From Streptomyces lateritius (GTDB lineage: Bacteria > Actinomycetota > Actinomycetes > Streptomycetales > Streptomycetaceae): DNA of 64,000 nt. The position numbers were made by a program, and so were the translations under genes. A model generated the notes under the pieces. The model was not told where the DNA came from. It did no database searches and saw only the letters and a list, made by a program, of their open reading frames with translations. This document shows positions 24,680 through 34,995 of the stretch, in pieces. Within the stretch, counting starts at the first letter, position 1. Each line of letters begins with the position of its first letter. The stretch lies in NCBI RefSeq assembly GCF_014649715.1, contig NZ_BMTO01000006.1:203578-267577 (forward strand), written 5' to 3'.

Positions 24680-26827
24680 ATGACCTCCAGGCAACAGCGG
24701 TCGTTCCCGCTCTCGTTCCCTCGCCAGTACGCCCGGACGCAGCGCTTCACCCTGGGCGTCCCCCGCTCCTTCACGGTCTCCCCCGACGGTGAACGGGTGG
24801 TGTTCCTGCGGTCGTCGTCCGGCACGGACCGCTCGCACGCGCTGTGGGTGCTCGATCCGCAGGGCCGGGCCGGGGAGGCACGGGAGCGGATCGCGGCGGA
24901 TCCGGAGGCGCTGCTCGCGGGCGCCGCCGAGGAGTTGCCGGCCGAGGAGCGGGCCCGGCGGGAGCGGAGCCGGGAGGGCTCGGGCGGGATCGTGGCCTAC
25001 GCAGTGGACGGCGCAGTGGAGTTGGCGGCGTTCGCGCTGTCGGGGCGGCTGTTCGTGGCGGAGCTGAGGGCGGGGACGGCGGAGGAACTGCGGGTACCGG
25101 GGCCGGTGATCGATCCCCGGCCGTCGCCGGACGGGCGGCACATCGCGTACGTGGCGCGGGGCGCGCTGCGGGTGACGGGCGCCGACGGGGAGGGCGACCG
25201 GGCGCTCGCGGAGCCGGAGGACGCGCACACGACGTACGGCCTGGCCGAGTTCGTGGCGGCCGAGGAGATGGACCGTGCGCGGGGGTTCTGGTGGTCGCCG
25301 GAGTCGGACCGGCTGCTGGTGGCGCGGGCGGACGACCGGCCGGTGCGGCGCTGGTGGATCGCGGACCCGGCGCATCCGGACCGTGAGCCGCAGGTCGTGG
25401 CCTATCCGGCGGCGGGCACGCCCAACGCGGACGTGCGGCTGTACCTGGTGGACCTGGCCGGGGAGCGGACGGAGGTCGGGTGGGACCGGGAGCGGTACCC
25501 GTACCTGGCCCGGGTCCACTGGTCGGGGGGCGGGGCTCCGCTGATCCTCGTACAGGCTCGTGACCAACGCACCCAGCTTCATCTGGCGGTGGACACGGTG
25601 ACCGGGGCGACCCGGACGGTGCATGTCGACGAGGACCCGGCGTGGCTGGAGCTGGTGCCGGGGGTGCCCGCCTGGACTCCGGACGGGCGGCTGGTCCGGG
25701 TGGCGGACGAGGGCGGCGCCCGGGTGCTGGCGGCCGGGGACCGGGCGCTGACCGGTGCGGCGCTCCATGTCCGGGCCGTCCTCGACATCGGGGAGAACGA
25801 CATCCTGGTCTCGGCGTCGGCCGGCGAGGAGGCGGCGGATCCGGAGATCGGCGAGATCCACGTCTACCGGGTGAACGAACGGGGTGTGGAGCGTCTCTCG
25901 CGGGGAACCGGAGTCCACGCGGCGGTGCGCTCCGGCGCGGTGACGGTGCTGTCCTCCGCCGGGCCGGACGTTCCGGGAAGCGTGGCGCGGGTCCTGCGGG
26001 CCGGCGCGGAGGTGGCGGTGGTCGCCTCGCACGCGGAGCGGCCCGTGCTCTCGGCGCGGGTGCGCCTGCTGGAGGGGGGCGCACGGCGGATTCCGTGCGC
26101 CGTCCTGCTCCCCTCGGGGTACGAGGAAGGTGACGGACTTCTGCCCGTCCTCATGGATCCGTACGGTGGGCCTCATGGTCAGCGTGTGGTCGCCGCACAC
26201 AATCCGCATCTCACGTCCCAGTGGTTCGCCGAACAGGGATTCGCCGTGATCGTGGCGGACGGGCGGGGCACGCCGGGCCGGTCCCCCGCCTGGGAGAAGG
26301 CGATCAGGAACGACCTGACACCGACCCTCGACGACCAGGTCGAGGCGCTGCACGCGCTCGCCGGGGACTTCCCGCTGGATCTGAACCGCGTGGCCGTCCG
26401 GGGCTGGTCGTACGGCGGCTACCTCGCCGCGCTCGGGGTGCTGCGGCGGCCGGACGTCTTCCACGCGGCGATCGCGGGGGCGCCGGTCACCGACATGCGG
26501 CTGTACGACACCCACTACACGGAGCGGTACCTGGGCATGCCGCAGGAGAGTCCGGAGGTGTACGCGGCGAACTCGCTGGTCACCGACGACGGTCTGTCGG
26601 CGCCGGAGAACCCGGCACGGCCACTGATGATCATCCATGGACTGGCCGACGACAATGTCGTCGTGGCTCACACCCTGCGGCTCTCCTCAGCGCTGCTCGC
26701 GGCGGGCCGGCCCCATGAGGTGCTGCCGTTGACGGGCGTGACGCACATGACGCCTCAGGAGCAGGTGGCGGAGAACCTGCTGCTGCTCCAGGTGGACTTC
26801 CTGAAGCGTTCGCTGGGGCTCGCGTAG
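24680..26827 (+). CDS. S9-family prolyl oligopeptidase (dipeptidyl peptidase IV-like)
   Basis: 715-residue serine peptidase: an eight-bladed propeller (about 30-470, DPPIV_N type) followed by an alpha/beta-hydrolase domain. The catalytic triad is Ser577 (RGWSYGGY), Asp657 (HGLADDNV) and His689 (GVTHM). The EE of FVAAEEMDRARGFWW matches the glutamate pair that binds the substrate amino terminus in DPPIV. There is no signal peptide, so it is probably cytosolic and cleaves Xaa-Pro dipeptides from imported peptides, which would fit the neighbouring oligopeptide transporters (inference). The ATG at 24680 is chosen for its leaderless -10 spacing. Confidence 0.94.
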   Translation: MTSRQQRSFPLSFPRQYARTQRFTLGVPRSFTVSPDGERVVFLRSSSGTDRSHALWVLDPQGRAGEARERIAADPEALLAGAAEELPAEERARRERSREGSGGIVAYAVDGAVELAAFALSGRLFVAELRAGTAEELRVPGPVIDPRPSPDGRHIAYVARGALRVTGADGEGDRALAEPEDAHTTYGLAEFVAAEEMDRARGFWWSPESDRLLVARADDRPVRRWWIADPAHPDREPQVVAYPAAGTPNADVRLYLVDLAGERTEVGWDRERYPYLARVHWSGGGAPLILVQARDQRTQLHLAVDTVTGATRTVHVDEDPAWLELVPGVPAWTPDGRLVRVADEGGARVLAAGDRALTGAALHVRAVLDIGENDILVSASAGEEAADPEIGEIHVYRVNERGVERLSRGTGVHAAVRSGAVTVLSSAGPDVPGSVARVLRAGAEVAVVASHAERPVLSARVRLLEGGARRIPCAVLLPSGYEEGDGLLPVLMDPYGGPHGQRVVAAHNPHLTSQWFAEQGFAVIVADGRGTPGRSPAWEKAIRNDLTPTLDDQVEALHALAGDFPLDLNRVAVRGWSYGGYLAALGVLRRPDVFHAAIAGAPVTDMRLYDTHYTERYLGMPQESPEVYAANSLVTDDGLSAPENPARPLMIIHGLADDNVVVAHTLRLSSALLAAGRPHEVLPLTGVTHMTPQEQVAENLLLLQVDFLKRSLGLA

Positions 26828-26862
26828 AGGGGGGCGCGAGCGTCAGCGGCCGGGCGGGCGGG

Positions 26863-27855
26863 TCACCAGCCGGGCGGGCGCGGGGACGGCGGGGCGGGCG
26901 GCAGGACCGGGGTCCGGGGCGGGGCCGGGGCGACGCGCGGCTCGCCCCGGCCGGCGAGCACGGCGAGCACGGCGGCTCCGGCGAGCAGGTCGAACAGCGA
27001 GGAGAGCAGGGCGAGTCGTTCGACGCCGTAGAGCCCGGAGAAACGGTCGAGGAGCTCGTACCGTACGGCCGGGGCGAGGCCCATGACGCCCGAGCCGCAC
27101 AGCAGCGCCCCGGCGACCAGACCGAGGGGGCGGGCGTACGGGGGACGGGCGAAGACGCTGCCCGCGGCGGTCAGGGCGAGGAGGACCAGGACGGCGGTCA
27201 GCCAGCCGGGCGGGGGCGCGAGCAGCGGCGCGAGGACGGAGCGGCCGCCGGTGAACCGGTCGACGGTGATCTCGGCGGGGAGTTCGAGCGCCCAGTGGAC
27301 CTCCCAGGCGGCAGCGACGAGGCCGGCGAGGAGCAGCAGGACGCCGGCGGTGACGGCGGGACCTGGACGCGGCCGGGTGGGGAGGGGCTCGTACGCCGTG
27401 TCGGCGGGGCGGCGGCCGGCGGCGGCGGTGACGAGGAGGGCTCCGGCGAGGGCCAGTTCGAGGAGTGTGGTGACCAGGGCGGCGGAGCTCGCGGCGGTGG
27501 CCCAGAGGCCGGGGAGCCGGACGGCGAGGGTGACGGCTCCGGTGGCGGCGAGGGCGGAGGCCGCGACCGGTGAGCGCAGGGCGGTTACGGCCGTGACGGC
27601 GTAGATCACGATCAGGACCGGGTCGGTCCCGGAGGTGGCGGCTCGTCCGCGGAGCAGCGGGTGGTGGTCCTTGGCCCAGTGCCAGGCGAGATCGGCGGGC
27701 GAGCCGGTGGTGACGGCGAGGTCCCGCAGGGTCCAGCCGACGAGGACCAGGGCGAGCGCGACGGAGAGGGCGGCTCCGGCGAGACGTGCTGCGCGAGTCA
27801 CTGTCACCGGACCGATACTCACGGTCGCGGCCCGCCGAAACAAGGGATTCCGCAT
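26863..27855 (-). CDS. Multi-span membrane protein, unknown function
   Basis: 330 residues from the ATG at 27853-27855. Six to eight hydrophobic segments occur (for example SVALALVLVGWTL, AALVTTLLELALAGALLV and GLVAGALLCGSGVMGLAP) and the C-terminus is Pro-rich (PPRTPVLPPAPPSPRPPGW). The start is uncertain. The frame is open to 27999 and a GTG at 27819 is also plausible. No ribosome site is obvious. It is convergent with the peptidase gene and lies just downstream of the oligopeptide transporter. No family is recognised. Confidence 0.75.
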   Translation of the reverse strand: MRNPLFRRAATVSIGPVTVTRAARLAGAALSVALALVLVGWTLRDLAVTTGSPADLAWHWAKDHHPLLRGRAATSGTDPVLIVIYAVTAVTALRSPVAASALAATGAVTLAVRLPGLWATAASSAALVTTLLELALAGALLVTAAAGRRPADTAYEPLPTRPRPGPAVTAGVLLLLAGLVAAAWEVHWALELPAEITVDRFTGGRSVLAPLLAPPPGWLTAVLVLLALTAAGSVFARPPYARPLGLVAGALLCGSGVMGLAPAVRYELLDRFSGLYGVERLALLSSLFDLLAGAAVLAVLAGRGEPRVAPAPPRTPVLPPAPPSPRPPGW

Positions 27856-28046
27856 ATGCCCGGGGGTACGGGCGGCCGGCCGGGACGACATGGTGCGCCC
27901 CGGTCGGCCTACGGCACCCGCACGGCCGTACGCTGCCCAGCGTGGCCCGTTCTTATATCGGACCGGGGTCGGCGAAGTTGCCTCCCGGTTAAGGAACATG
28001 ACGACGTTTCGTCAGCGGATGCGAGCCCGCTCGTGCGAGGCGGCTG

Positions 28047-29109
<1,063 letters not shown>

Positions 29110-29117
<8 letters not shown>

Positions 29118-30093
29118 GGAGGCACTCCTTCCAGTAGTGGCAGGCGCTCCTGCGCGGGACCGGGGACTCGGTGACCTCGTAGAGCGGCGGTACGTCGGTG
29201 CGGCACCGGTCCTGGGCGAGGGGGCAGCGGGGGTTGAAGGCACAGCCGGGCGGGATGGCGAGGAGGTTCGGCGGCAGCCCCTTGATCGCGTACAGCTGCG
29301 AGCCCTTCTGGTCCAGGCGCGGAATCGATTCGAGCAGGCCCTTGGTGTAGGGGTGGGCGGGTGCCTCGTAGATCTCGTGGACGGGCGCGTGCTCCACGAT
29401 CCGGCCGGCGTACATCACGGCGATCTTGTCTGCGACGTCGGCGACGACGCCGAGGTCGTGGGTGATGAGGATGAGGCCCATGTGGAGCTCGCGCTGGAGC
29501 TCGGCGAGGAGGTCCATGACCTGGGCCTGGACGGTGACGTCGAGCGCGGTGGTCGGCTCGTCGGCGATGATCAGCTCGGGTTCGAGCGCGAGCGCCATCG
29601 CGATCATGATGCGCTGGCGCATGCCGCCGGAGAACTGGTGCGGGTACTGGCCCACCCGCTCCTTCGCCGCCGGGATGCGGACCCGGTCCATCAGCTCGAC
29701 GGCCTTGGCGCGGGAGTCCTTCCTCGACATGCCCCGGTGGACCTGGAACATCTCCCCCAGCTGGTCGCCGACGCTGATCACCGGGTTCAAGGAGGAGAGC
29801 GCGTCCTGGAAGATCATGGCCATCTTGGCGCCCCGGACCTTGCGCCGCTCCTCCTCCTTGAGCTTCAGCAGGTCCTGGCCCTGGAAGAGGATCTCGCCGC
29901 CGGTGATCCTCCCGGGGGGCATGTCGAGGATGCCCATGACGGCCTGGGCGGTGACGGATTTGCCTGAACCCGACTCGCCGAGCACGGCGAGCGTCTCGCC
30001 CTCGTCCACCGAGTAGTCGACACCGTTGACCGCCTTGGCCACCCCGTCCCGGGTGTGGAACTCCACGTGCAGGTCACGGACTTCGAGCAGCAT
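29110..30093 (-). CDS. Oligopeptide ABC transporter ATPase (OppD/DppD type), distal cluster
   Basis: 327-residue ATP-binding subunit pairing with the OppF-type protein. Walker [10 protein letters not shown], signature FSGGMRQR, Walker B IIADEPT and H-loop LITHDLG are all present. The C-terminal [14 protein letters not shown] cysteine cluster is present. It lies 6 bases downstream of the permease gene and overlaps the next ATPase gene by 8 bases. Its paralogue at 34988-36055 carries a 24-residue N-terminal extension that this protein lacks. Confidence 0.94.
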
Positions 30094-30099
30094 GGGCGT

Positions 30100-31080
30100 C
30101 TACCTCAGCTTGGGGTCGAGGGCGTCGCGCACCGCGTCGCCGAGCATGATGAACGCGAGCACGGTGACGGCCAGCGCGCCCGCCGGCCAGAGCAGCATGT
30201 GCGGGGCGTTGCGGATGTACTGCGAGGCCGAGGAGATGTCGATGCCCCAGGACACGGTCGGCGGTTTGAGGCCGACGCCGAGGAACGACAGCGTCGCTTC
30301 CAGTGAGATGTAGGTGCCGAGGGCGATGGTCGCCACGACGATGACGGGTGCCAGCGCGTTGGGTGCGATGTGGCGCAGCAGCATGCGGGAGTTGGAGGCG
30401 CCCAGGGCCCGGGCCGCCTGCACGTAGTCGTTCTGTTTGGCGGTGATGACGGAGCCGCGGGCGATGCGGGAGAGCTGGGGCCAGCCGAGCAGCACCATGA
30501 AGCCGATGACGGGCCAGACGGTGTTGCTGGTGACGACGGAGAGCAGGACGAGTCCGCCGAGGACGACGGGGATGGCGAAGAAGACGTCGGTGATCCGGGA
30601 GAGGAAGCCGTCCCAGCCGCCGCCGAAGAAGCCGGCGAGACCGCCGAGGACGGAGCCGAGGACGGCGACGCCGAGGGTGGCGAGGACGCCGACGGCGACG
30701 GAGGTCCGGGCGCCGTAGACCGTACGGGTGTAGACGTCGCAGCCCTGGCCGTTGAAGCCGAAGGGGTGGCCGGGCTGGGAGCCCTCCTGGGCCTTGGCGA
30801 GGTCGCAGTCGAGGGGGTCTCCCGAGGCGATCAGGGAGGGCCAGATCGAGATGAGGACCAGGAAGAGGATGACGAGCGCGGAGACGATGAAGACGGGGTT
30901 GCGGCGCAGGTCGTGCCAGGCGTCGGACCACAGGGAGCGCGGTTTGCCCGCGGGGCCCGTGCCCAGAGGCCCGCCCGGGGTCTTCTCCAGGCTCTCGCCC
31001 TCGCTCATCGCGAGATCCACGGCGCCTCCCGCACCGGTGGGGGCGATGGCGGCTCCTTCGTCGTAGTTCGGCTCAGGCAT
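30100..31080 (-). CDS. Oligopeptide ABC transporter permease (OppC/DppC type), distal cluster
   Basis: 326-residue permease with the OppC N-terminal domain and one membrane helix (about 65-85), then the BPD_transp_1 core with the EAA loop (AARALGASNSRMLLRHIAPN). It is predicted to form the membrane channel with the DppB-type partner. An N-terminal cytoplasmic stretch of about 50 residues is variable. The ATG overlaps the upstream permease by 8 bases (ATGCCTGA). The product ends in DALDPKLR, the same end as its paralogue in the proximal cluster. Confidence 0.93.
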   Translation of the reverse strand: MPEPNYDEGAAIAPTGAGGAVDLAMSEGESLEKTPGGPLGTGPAGKPRSLWSDAWHDLRRNPVFIVSALVILFLVLISIWPSLIASGDPLDCDLAKAQEGSQPGHPFGFNGQGCDVYTRTVYGARTSVAVGVLATLGVAVLGSVLGGLAGFFGGGWDGFLSRITDVFFAIPVVLGGLVLLSVVTSNTVWPVIGFMVLLGWPQLSRIARGSVITAKQNDYVQAARALGASNSRMLLRHIAPNALAPVIVVATIALGTYISLEATLSFLGVGLKPPTVSWGIDISSASQYIRNAPHMLLWPAGALAVTVLAFIMLGDAVRDALDPKLR

Positions 31081-31996
31081 AGCGGATCCTCGGGTCGAGT
31101 ACGGCGTACAGGAGGTCGACGAGCAGGTTGGCCACCAGGAAGACCAGGACGAGGACGGTCACGAAGCCGACGACGGTCTGCGTGTTCTGGCGGATGATGC
31201 CCTGGTAGAGCTGGTAGCCGACGCCGTGGATGTTGAAGATCCGCTCGGTGACGATGGCACCGCCCATCAGCGCGCCGATGTCAGTGCCGATGAAGGTCAC
31301 GACGGGGATCAGCGAGTTGCGCAGCAGATGGCGGGTGATGACCCGGCGCCGGGGCAGGCCCTTGGCGACGGCGGTACGGACGTAGTCGGCGCGCTTGTTC
31401 TCGGCGATCGAGGTCCGGGTGAGCCGGGTGACGTAGGCCAGCGAGACGGAGGCGAGGACGAGGCCGGGGACGATGAGTTCGCCGATGGGGGCCTCGGGCG
31501 AGACCGCCGGTTTGATCCAGCCCCATTGGACGCCGAGGAGGAGCTGGAGGAGCAGGCCCGTGACGAAGGTCGGGACGGAGATGACGACCAGGGTCAGCAG
31601 CAGCACGGAGGTGTCGATGGGGCGGCCGCGGCGCAGACCGGTGACCACGCCGAGGCTGATTCCGATGACGATCTCGAAGACGATGGCGACGAGGGTGAGC
31701 CGGATGGTGACCGGGAAGGCGTTGCCCATCAGCTCGGTGACGGGCTGGCCGTTGAAGGCGGTGCCGAAGTCGCCGGTGAAGACGTTGCCCATGTAGGTCG
31801 CGTATTGCTGCCAGACCGGTTTGTCGAGGCCGAACTCGGCCCTCAGTCGGGCGGCGGTTGCCGGGTCGCAGGCGCGGTCGCCGCACAGTCCGGCGATGGG
31901 GTCGCCCATCACGTTCACCATCAGGAAGATCAGCAGGGTGGCGCCGAAGAAGACCGGGATCATCTGCAGCAGACGCCGGATCACATAACGACCCAT
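31073..31996 (-). CDS. Oligopeptide ABC transporter permease (OppB/DppB type), distal cluster
   Basis: 307-residue permease with six predicted membrane helices. The N-terminal helix starts IRRLLQMIPVFFGATLL and the EAA-type loop reads VRTAVAKGLPRRRVITRHLLRN. The periplasmic loop between the first two helices contains the usual GDP-containing segment (GDPIAGLCGD). Its end overlaps the DppC-type gene by 8 bases. It is separated from the binding-protein gene by 75 bases that contain a strong hairpin. Confidence 0.94.
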   Translation of the reverse strand: MGRYVIRRLLQMIPVFFGATLLIFLMVNVMGDPIAGLCGDRACDPATAARLRAEFGLDKPVWQQYATYMGNVFTGDFGTAFNGQPVTELMGNAFPVTIRLTLVAIVFEIVIGISLGVVTGLRRGRPIDTSVLLLTLVVISVPTFVTGLLLQLLLGVQWGWIKPAVSPEAPIGELIVPGLVLASVSLAYVTRLTRTSIAENKRADYVRTAVAKGLPRRRVITRHLLRNSLIPVVTFIGTDIGALMGGAIVTERIFNIHGVGYQLYQGIIRQNTQTVVGFVTVLVLVFLVANLLVDLLYAVLDPRIRYA

Positions 31997-32023
31997 GGGG
32001 GGCTCCGGGGGTGGGGGGAAGAC

Positions 32024-32057
32024 GTACGGCCCGGCGCGCGGGGACGCCGGGCCGTAC
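32024..32057 (-). terminator. Hairpin between binding-protein and permease genes, distal cluster
   Basis: Perfect 13-bp stem (32024-32036 with 32045-32057) and 8-base loop, between the substrate-binding gene and the DppB-type permease. It probably limits read-through or protects the upstream mRNA, so the binding protein is made in excess. Confidence 0.8.
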
Positions 32058-32071
32058 GCCGCTTCCCTGCG

Positions 32072-33697
32072 TCAGTTGACCTTGATCTCGTTGTAGACGG
32101 GGACGCTGAACGGGTTCAGGGCCACATTGGAGACGCGCTCCGAGTAGCCGGCGCTGCCGTTCTGGTACCAGAGCGGAATGGCCCCCATGTCGTCCCGCAG
32201 GACCTCCTCGGCCCGCTGGAAGATCTCGACGGCCTTCTGGGTGTCGGGCTCCGCGTTGGCCTGATCGACGAGTTTGTCGAACTCGGGGTTCGACCACTTG
32301 CCGTCGTTGGAGGAGGCGTTGGTGTAGTACAGCGGCTGGAGGAAGTTCTGGATGAGCGGGTAGTCCATCTGCCAGCCGGCCCGGAACGGTCCGGTCATCT
32401 TCTGCGTGGTGACCTGGTTCCGGTAGTCGGCGAAGGTGCCGACGGGGTTGCCGACGCAGGCCCTGTTGTTGCCGAGCGCGTTGTTGATGGAGTTGCACAC
32501 GGCGTCCACCCACTCCTTGTGGGAGCCGGTGTCGGCGTTGTACGAGATCCTCATGGTGCCGCCGGGGATGCCGCCGCCCTCGGCGACCAGCTTCTTCGCC
32601 TCGGCCGCGTCGTACGAGCAGAAGTCGCCGCAGATGTTCTTGAAGCCGCCCTCCTCGCCGAGGACCGGGGAGGTCCAGTCGACGGCGGGGGTCCGGGTCT
32701 TCTGGAAGATCGTCTCGGTGATCTGCTCGCGGTTGATCGCCCGGGAGATGCCCTTGCGGAGCTTGTCGCCGTCGGGGGTGTCCCAGGCCTTGTCGTAGAA
32801 CGGGATGGACAGCGTCTGGATGATGCCCGCGGGGACGTTGATGTACCGGTCGCCGAGGTCCGCCTCGACGTTCTTGAGCTGGGAGGCGGGCACGTCGTCG
32901 ACGAGGTCGAGGTTTCCGGCCGTCAGGTCGGTGTAGGCGGTGTTGTTGTCGGTGTAGACCTTGAGGGTCACCCCGCCGTTCTGCGCCTTGTCCTCGCCCG
33001 GGTAGCCGTCCCAGCGCTTGAGGGCCATCTGGGAGCCCTTGGCGTACGAGTCGACGGTGTACGGGCCGTTCCCGACGGGCTTGGAGAGCCAGGCGTCGTG
33101 GTCGTCGAAGAACGCCTTGGGCAGCGGGGCGAAGGCCGCGTAGCCGAGCGTCTCGGGCCAGAGGGAGAACTTCTGGGAGAGCTTGACGGTGAAGGTCCTG
33201 TCGTCGACGACCTTCAGCCCGGACATGGTCTCGGCCTTGGCCTGGCCCTCTTCGGGGTGGACCTGGTCGTAGCCCTCGATCTGGCCGAAGAAGAAGGCGT
33301 TCTTCTGGTTGTTCTTCAGGTGGGCGCCGTAGTTCCAGGCGTCGACGAAGGACTTCGCGGTGACCTTCTCGCCGTTGGAGAAGGTCCAGCCGCTCTTGAG
33401 GGTGATCCTGAAGTTGGTCGAGTCGGTCGTCTCGATCCTCTCGGCGAGCATGTCCTTGGCCTCGCCGGTCTTGGGGTCGTACTGCTTGAGGCCCCGGAAG
33501 ATCATGGCGAGGACCTTGCCGCCCTGGACCTCGTTGGTGTTCGCCGGCTCCAGCGGGTTCTGCGGGTCGCCCCAGGAGGAACTCACGATGCCGTCGGCCC
33601 CGCTGCCGCCGCTGTCGTCGCCACCGCCGCAGGCGGTCGCCGTGAGGGCGACGGCGAGGGCGAGTGCGGCCCACTTGGCGTGCGTGGCTCCGCGCAT
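32072..33697 (-). CDS. Oligopeptide-binding lipoprotein (SBP family 5), distal cluster
   Basis: 541-residue extracytoplasmic solute-binding protein of family SBP_bac_5. Signal peptide with lipobox ATAC, lipidated Cys23, then a GGGDDSGGSG linker. The family signature lies near WTFSNGEKVTAKSFVDAW. It binds peptides and delivers them to the permease pair downstream. First gene of the distal cluster. The ATG at 33695-33697 is preceded by AGGAGG. It is clearly related to the protein at 38123-39760 (both begin MRGA and have Cys23), but it is more diverged than the ATPases, suggesting different peptide specificity. Confidence 0.94.
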   Translation of the reverse strand: MRGATHAKWAALALAVALTATACGGGDDSGGSGADGIVSSSWGDPQNPLEPANTNEVQGGKVLAMIFRGLKQYDPKTGEAKDMLAERIETTDSTNFRITLKSGWTFSNGEKVTAKSFVDAWNYGAHLKNNQKNAFFFGQIEGYDQVHPEEGQAKAETMSGLKVVDDRTFTVKLSQKFSLWPETLGYAAFAPLPKAFFDDHDAWLSKPVGNGPYTVDSYAKGSQMALKRWDGYPGEDKAQNGGVTLKVYTDNNTAYTDLTAGNLDLVDDVPASQLKNVEADLGDRYINVPAGIIQTLSIPFYDKAWDTPDGDKLRKGISRAINREQITETIFQKTRTPAVDWTSPVLGEEGGFKNICGDFCSYDAAEAKKLVAEGGGIPGGTMRISYNADTGSHKEWVDAVCNSINNALGNNRACVGNPVGTFADYRNQVTTQKMTGPFRAGWQMDYPLIQNFLQPLYYTNASSNDGKWSNPEFDKLVDQANAEPDTQKAVEIFQRAEEVLRDDMGAIPLWYQNGSAGYSERVSNVALNPFSVPVYNEIKVN

Positions 33698-33791
33698 GAG
33701 GTGCCTCCTGAGGTGCTGTCAGTATCGAGGGACCCAATATCACCCGACTGTGGGCGATATGCACCTTCTCCACACCCATACGGACAAACGC

Positions 33792-33831
33792 GACGAGGGC
33801 GCCCGGACCGCATGGTCCGAGCGCCCTCGTC
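33792..33831 (-). terminator. Terminator at the end of the proximal oligopeptide transporter cluster
   Basis: 18-bp stem with one mismatch (33792-33809 with 33814-33831) and loop GCAT, 16 bases past the stop of the OppF-type gene. It separates the two tandem transporter operons. Confidence 0.88.
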
Positions 33832-33846
33832 AGCTACCGCCGGAGG

Positions 33847-34995
33847 CTACGCCGCGTGGATGACGTCCTTCTCCTCGGCGAAGTGGCACGCCGATTCGTG
33901 CGCGGCCGGGGTGTCCTGACCCTGGAAGCGCTCCGGGATCGCGAGGAGCGGAACCTCGGTGGAGCACTTCTCCTCGGCCTTCCAGCACCGGGTGCGGAAG
34001 CGGCAGCCCGACGGCGGGTTGGCCGGCGAGGGGACGTCACCGGTGAGGATGATCCGCTCGCGGCCCTCGCGGGCCTCCGGGTCCGGAACCGGGACCGCCG
34101 ACAGCAGCGCCTGGGTGTAGGGGTGCGTCGGGTGGTCGTAGATCTGCGTGTCCGTACCGATCTCGGCCATCTTGCCGAGGTACATCACGCCGACCCGGTC
34201 GGAGATGTGCCGGACGATCGACAGGTCGTGCGCGATGAAGACGTAGGAGAGGTTGAACTCGTCCTGCAGCTTCTCCATCAGGTTGATGACCTGCGCCTGG
34301 ACGGAGACGTCCAGGGCCGAGACCGGCTCGTCGCAGATGATGATCTCCGGGTTGAGCGCGAGGCCTCGGGCGATGCCGATGCGCTGGCGCTGACCGCCGG
34401 AGAACTGGTGCGGGTAGCGGTTGATGTACTCGGGGTTCAGACCGACCACATCGAGCAGCTCCTGCACCTTGCGGCGCCGGTCACCCTTCGGAGCCACCTC
34501 GGGGTGGATGTCGAAGGGCTCGCCGATGATGTCGCCCACCGTCATGCGCGGGTTGAGCGAGGTGTACGGGTCCTGGAACACCATCTGGATGTTCCGGCGG
34601 ACGGCCTTCAGCGCGCGGCCGGACAGCTTGGTGATGTCCTGGCCCTTGTAGAAGACCTCGCCGGCGGTGGCCCGCTCCAGGGTCATCAGGAGCTTGGCGA
34701 CCGTGGACTTGCCACAGCCGGACTCGCCCACGATGCCGAGGGTCTCGCCCTGGTAGAGGTCGAAGGAGACCCCGTCCACGGCCTTGACGGCGCCGACCTG
34801 CTTCTTGAAGAGGATGCCCTGGGTCAGCGGGAAGTGCTTGACCAGGTTGCGCACCTGCAGGATCGGCTCACCGCGCCCGACGGGCGCCTCGATGGCGGCC
34901 ACGGCCTCCGCCTCGGTGGCGGCGTCGACCGTCTCGACCTCGGTGACGTTCGGAGTCGCGTCCGCGGCCTCACCGTTCTTGCTGAGCTCAGCCAT
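33847..34995 (-). CDS. Oligopeptide ABC transporter ATPase (OppF type), proximal (bldK-position) cluster
   Basis: 382-residue ATPase with Walker [10 protein letters not shown], signature FSGGQRQR and Walker B IIICDEPV (Cys where its paralogue has Ala). It carries a Glu/Ala-rich N-terminal extension of about 35 residues. The ATG overlaps the OppD-type gene by 8 bases. By position relative to typA this corresponds to the S. coelicolor bldK operon (bldKE slot), where uptake of an oligopeptide signal is needed for aerial growth. That equivalence is inferred from gene order. Confidence 0.93.
   Translation of the reverse strand: MAELSKNGEAADATPNVTEVETVDAATEAEAVAAIEAPVGRGEPILQVRNLVKHFPLTQGILFKKQVGAVKAVDGVSFDLYQGETLGIVGESGCGKSTVAKLLMTLERATAGEVFYKGQDITKLSGRALKAVRRNIQMVFQDPYTSLNPRMTVGDIIGEPFDIHPEVAPKGDRRRKVQELLDVVGLNPEYINRYPHQFSGGQRQRIGIARGLALNPEIIICDEPVSALDVSVQAQVINLMEKLQDEFNLSYVFIAHDLSIVRHISDRVGVMYLGKMAEIGTDTQIYDHPTHPYTQALLSAVPVPDPEAREGRERIILTGDVPSPANPPSGCRFRTRCWKAEEKCSTEVPLLAIPERFQGQDTPAAHESACHFAEEKDVIHAA

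Noticed and set aside
24272-26671. 799-codon minus-strand frame opposite the S9 peptidase
   Set aside because: The plus strand has an intact catalytic triad; the minus frame is Arg/Pro-rich shadow.
31226-33919. 897-codon plus-strand frame antisense to a permease and binding protein
   Set aside because: Low-complexity Asp/Gly/Val product; the opposite strand encodes clear transporter proteins.
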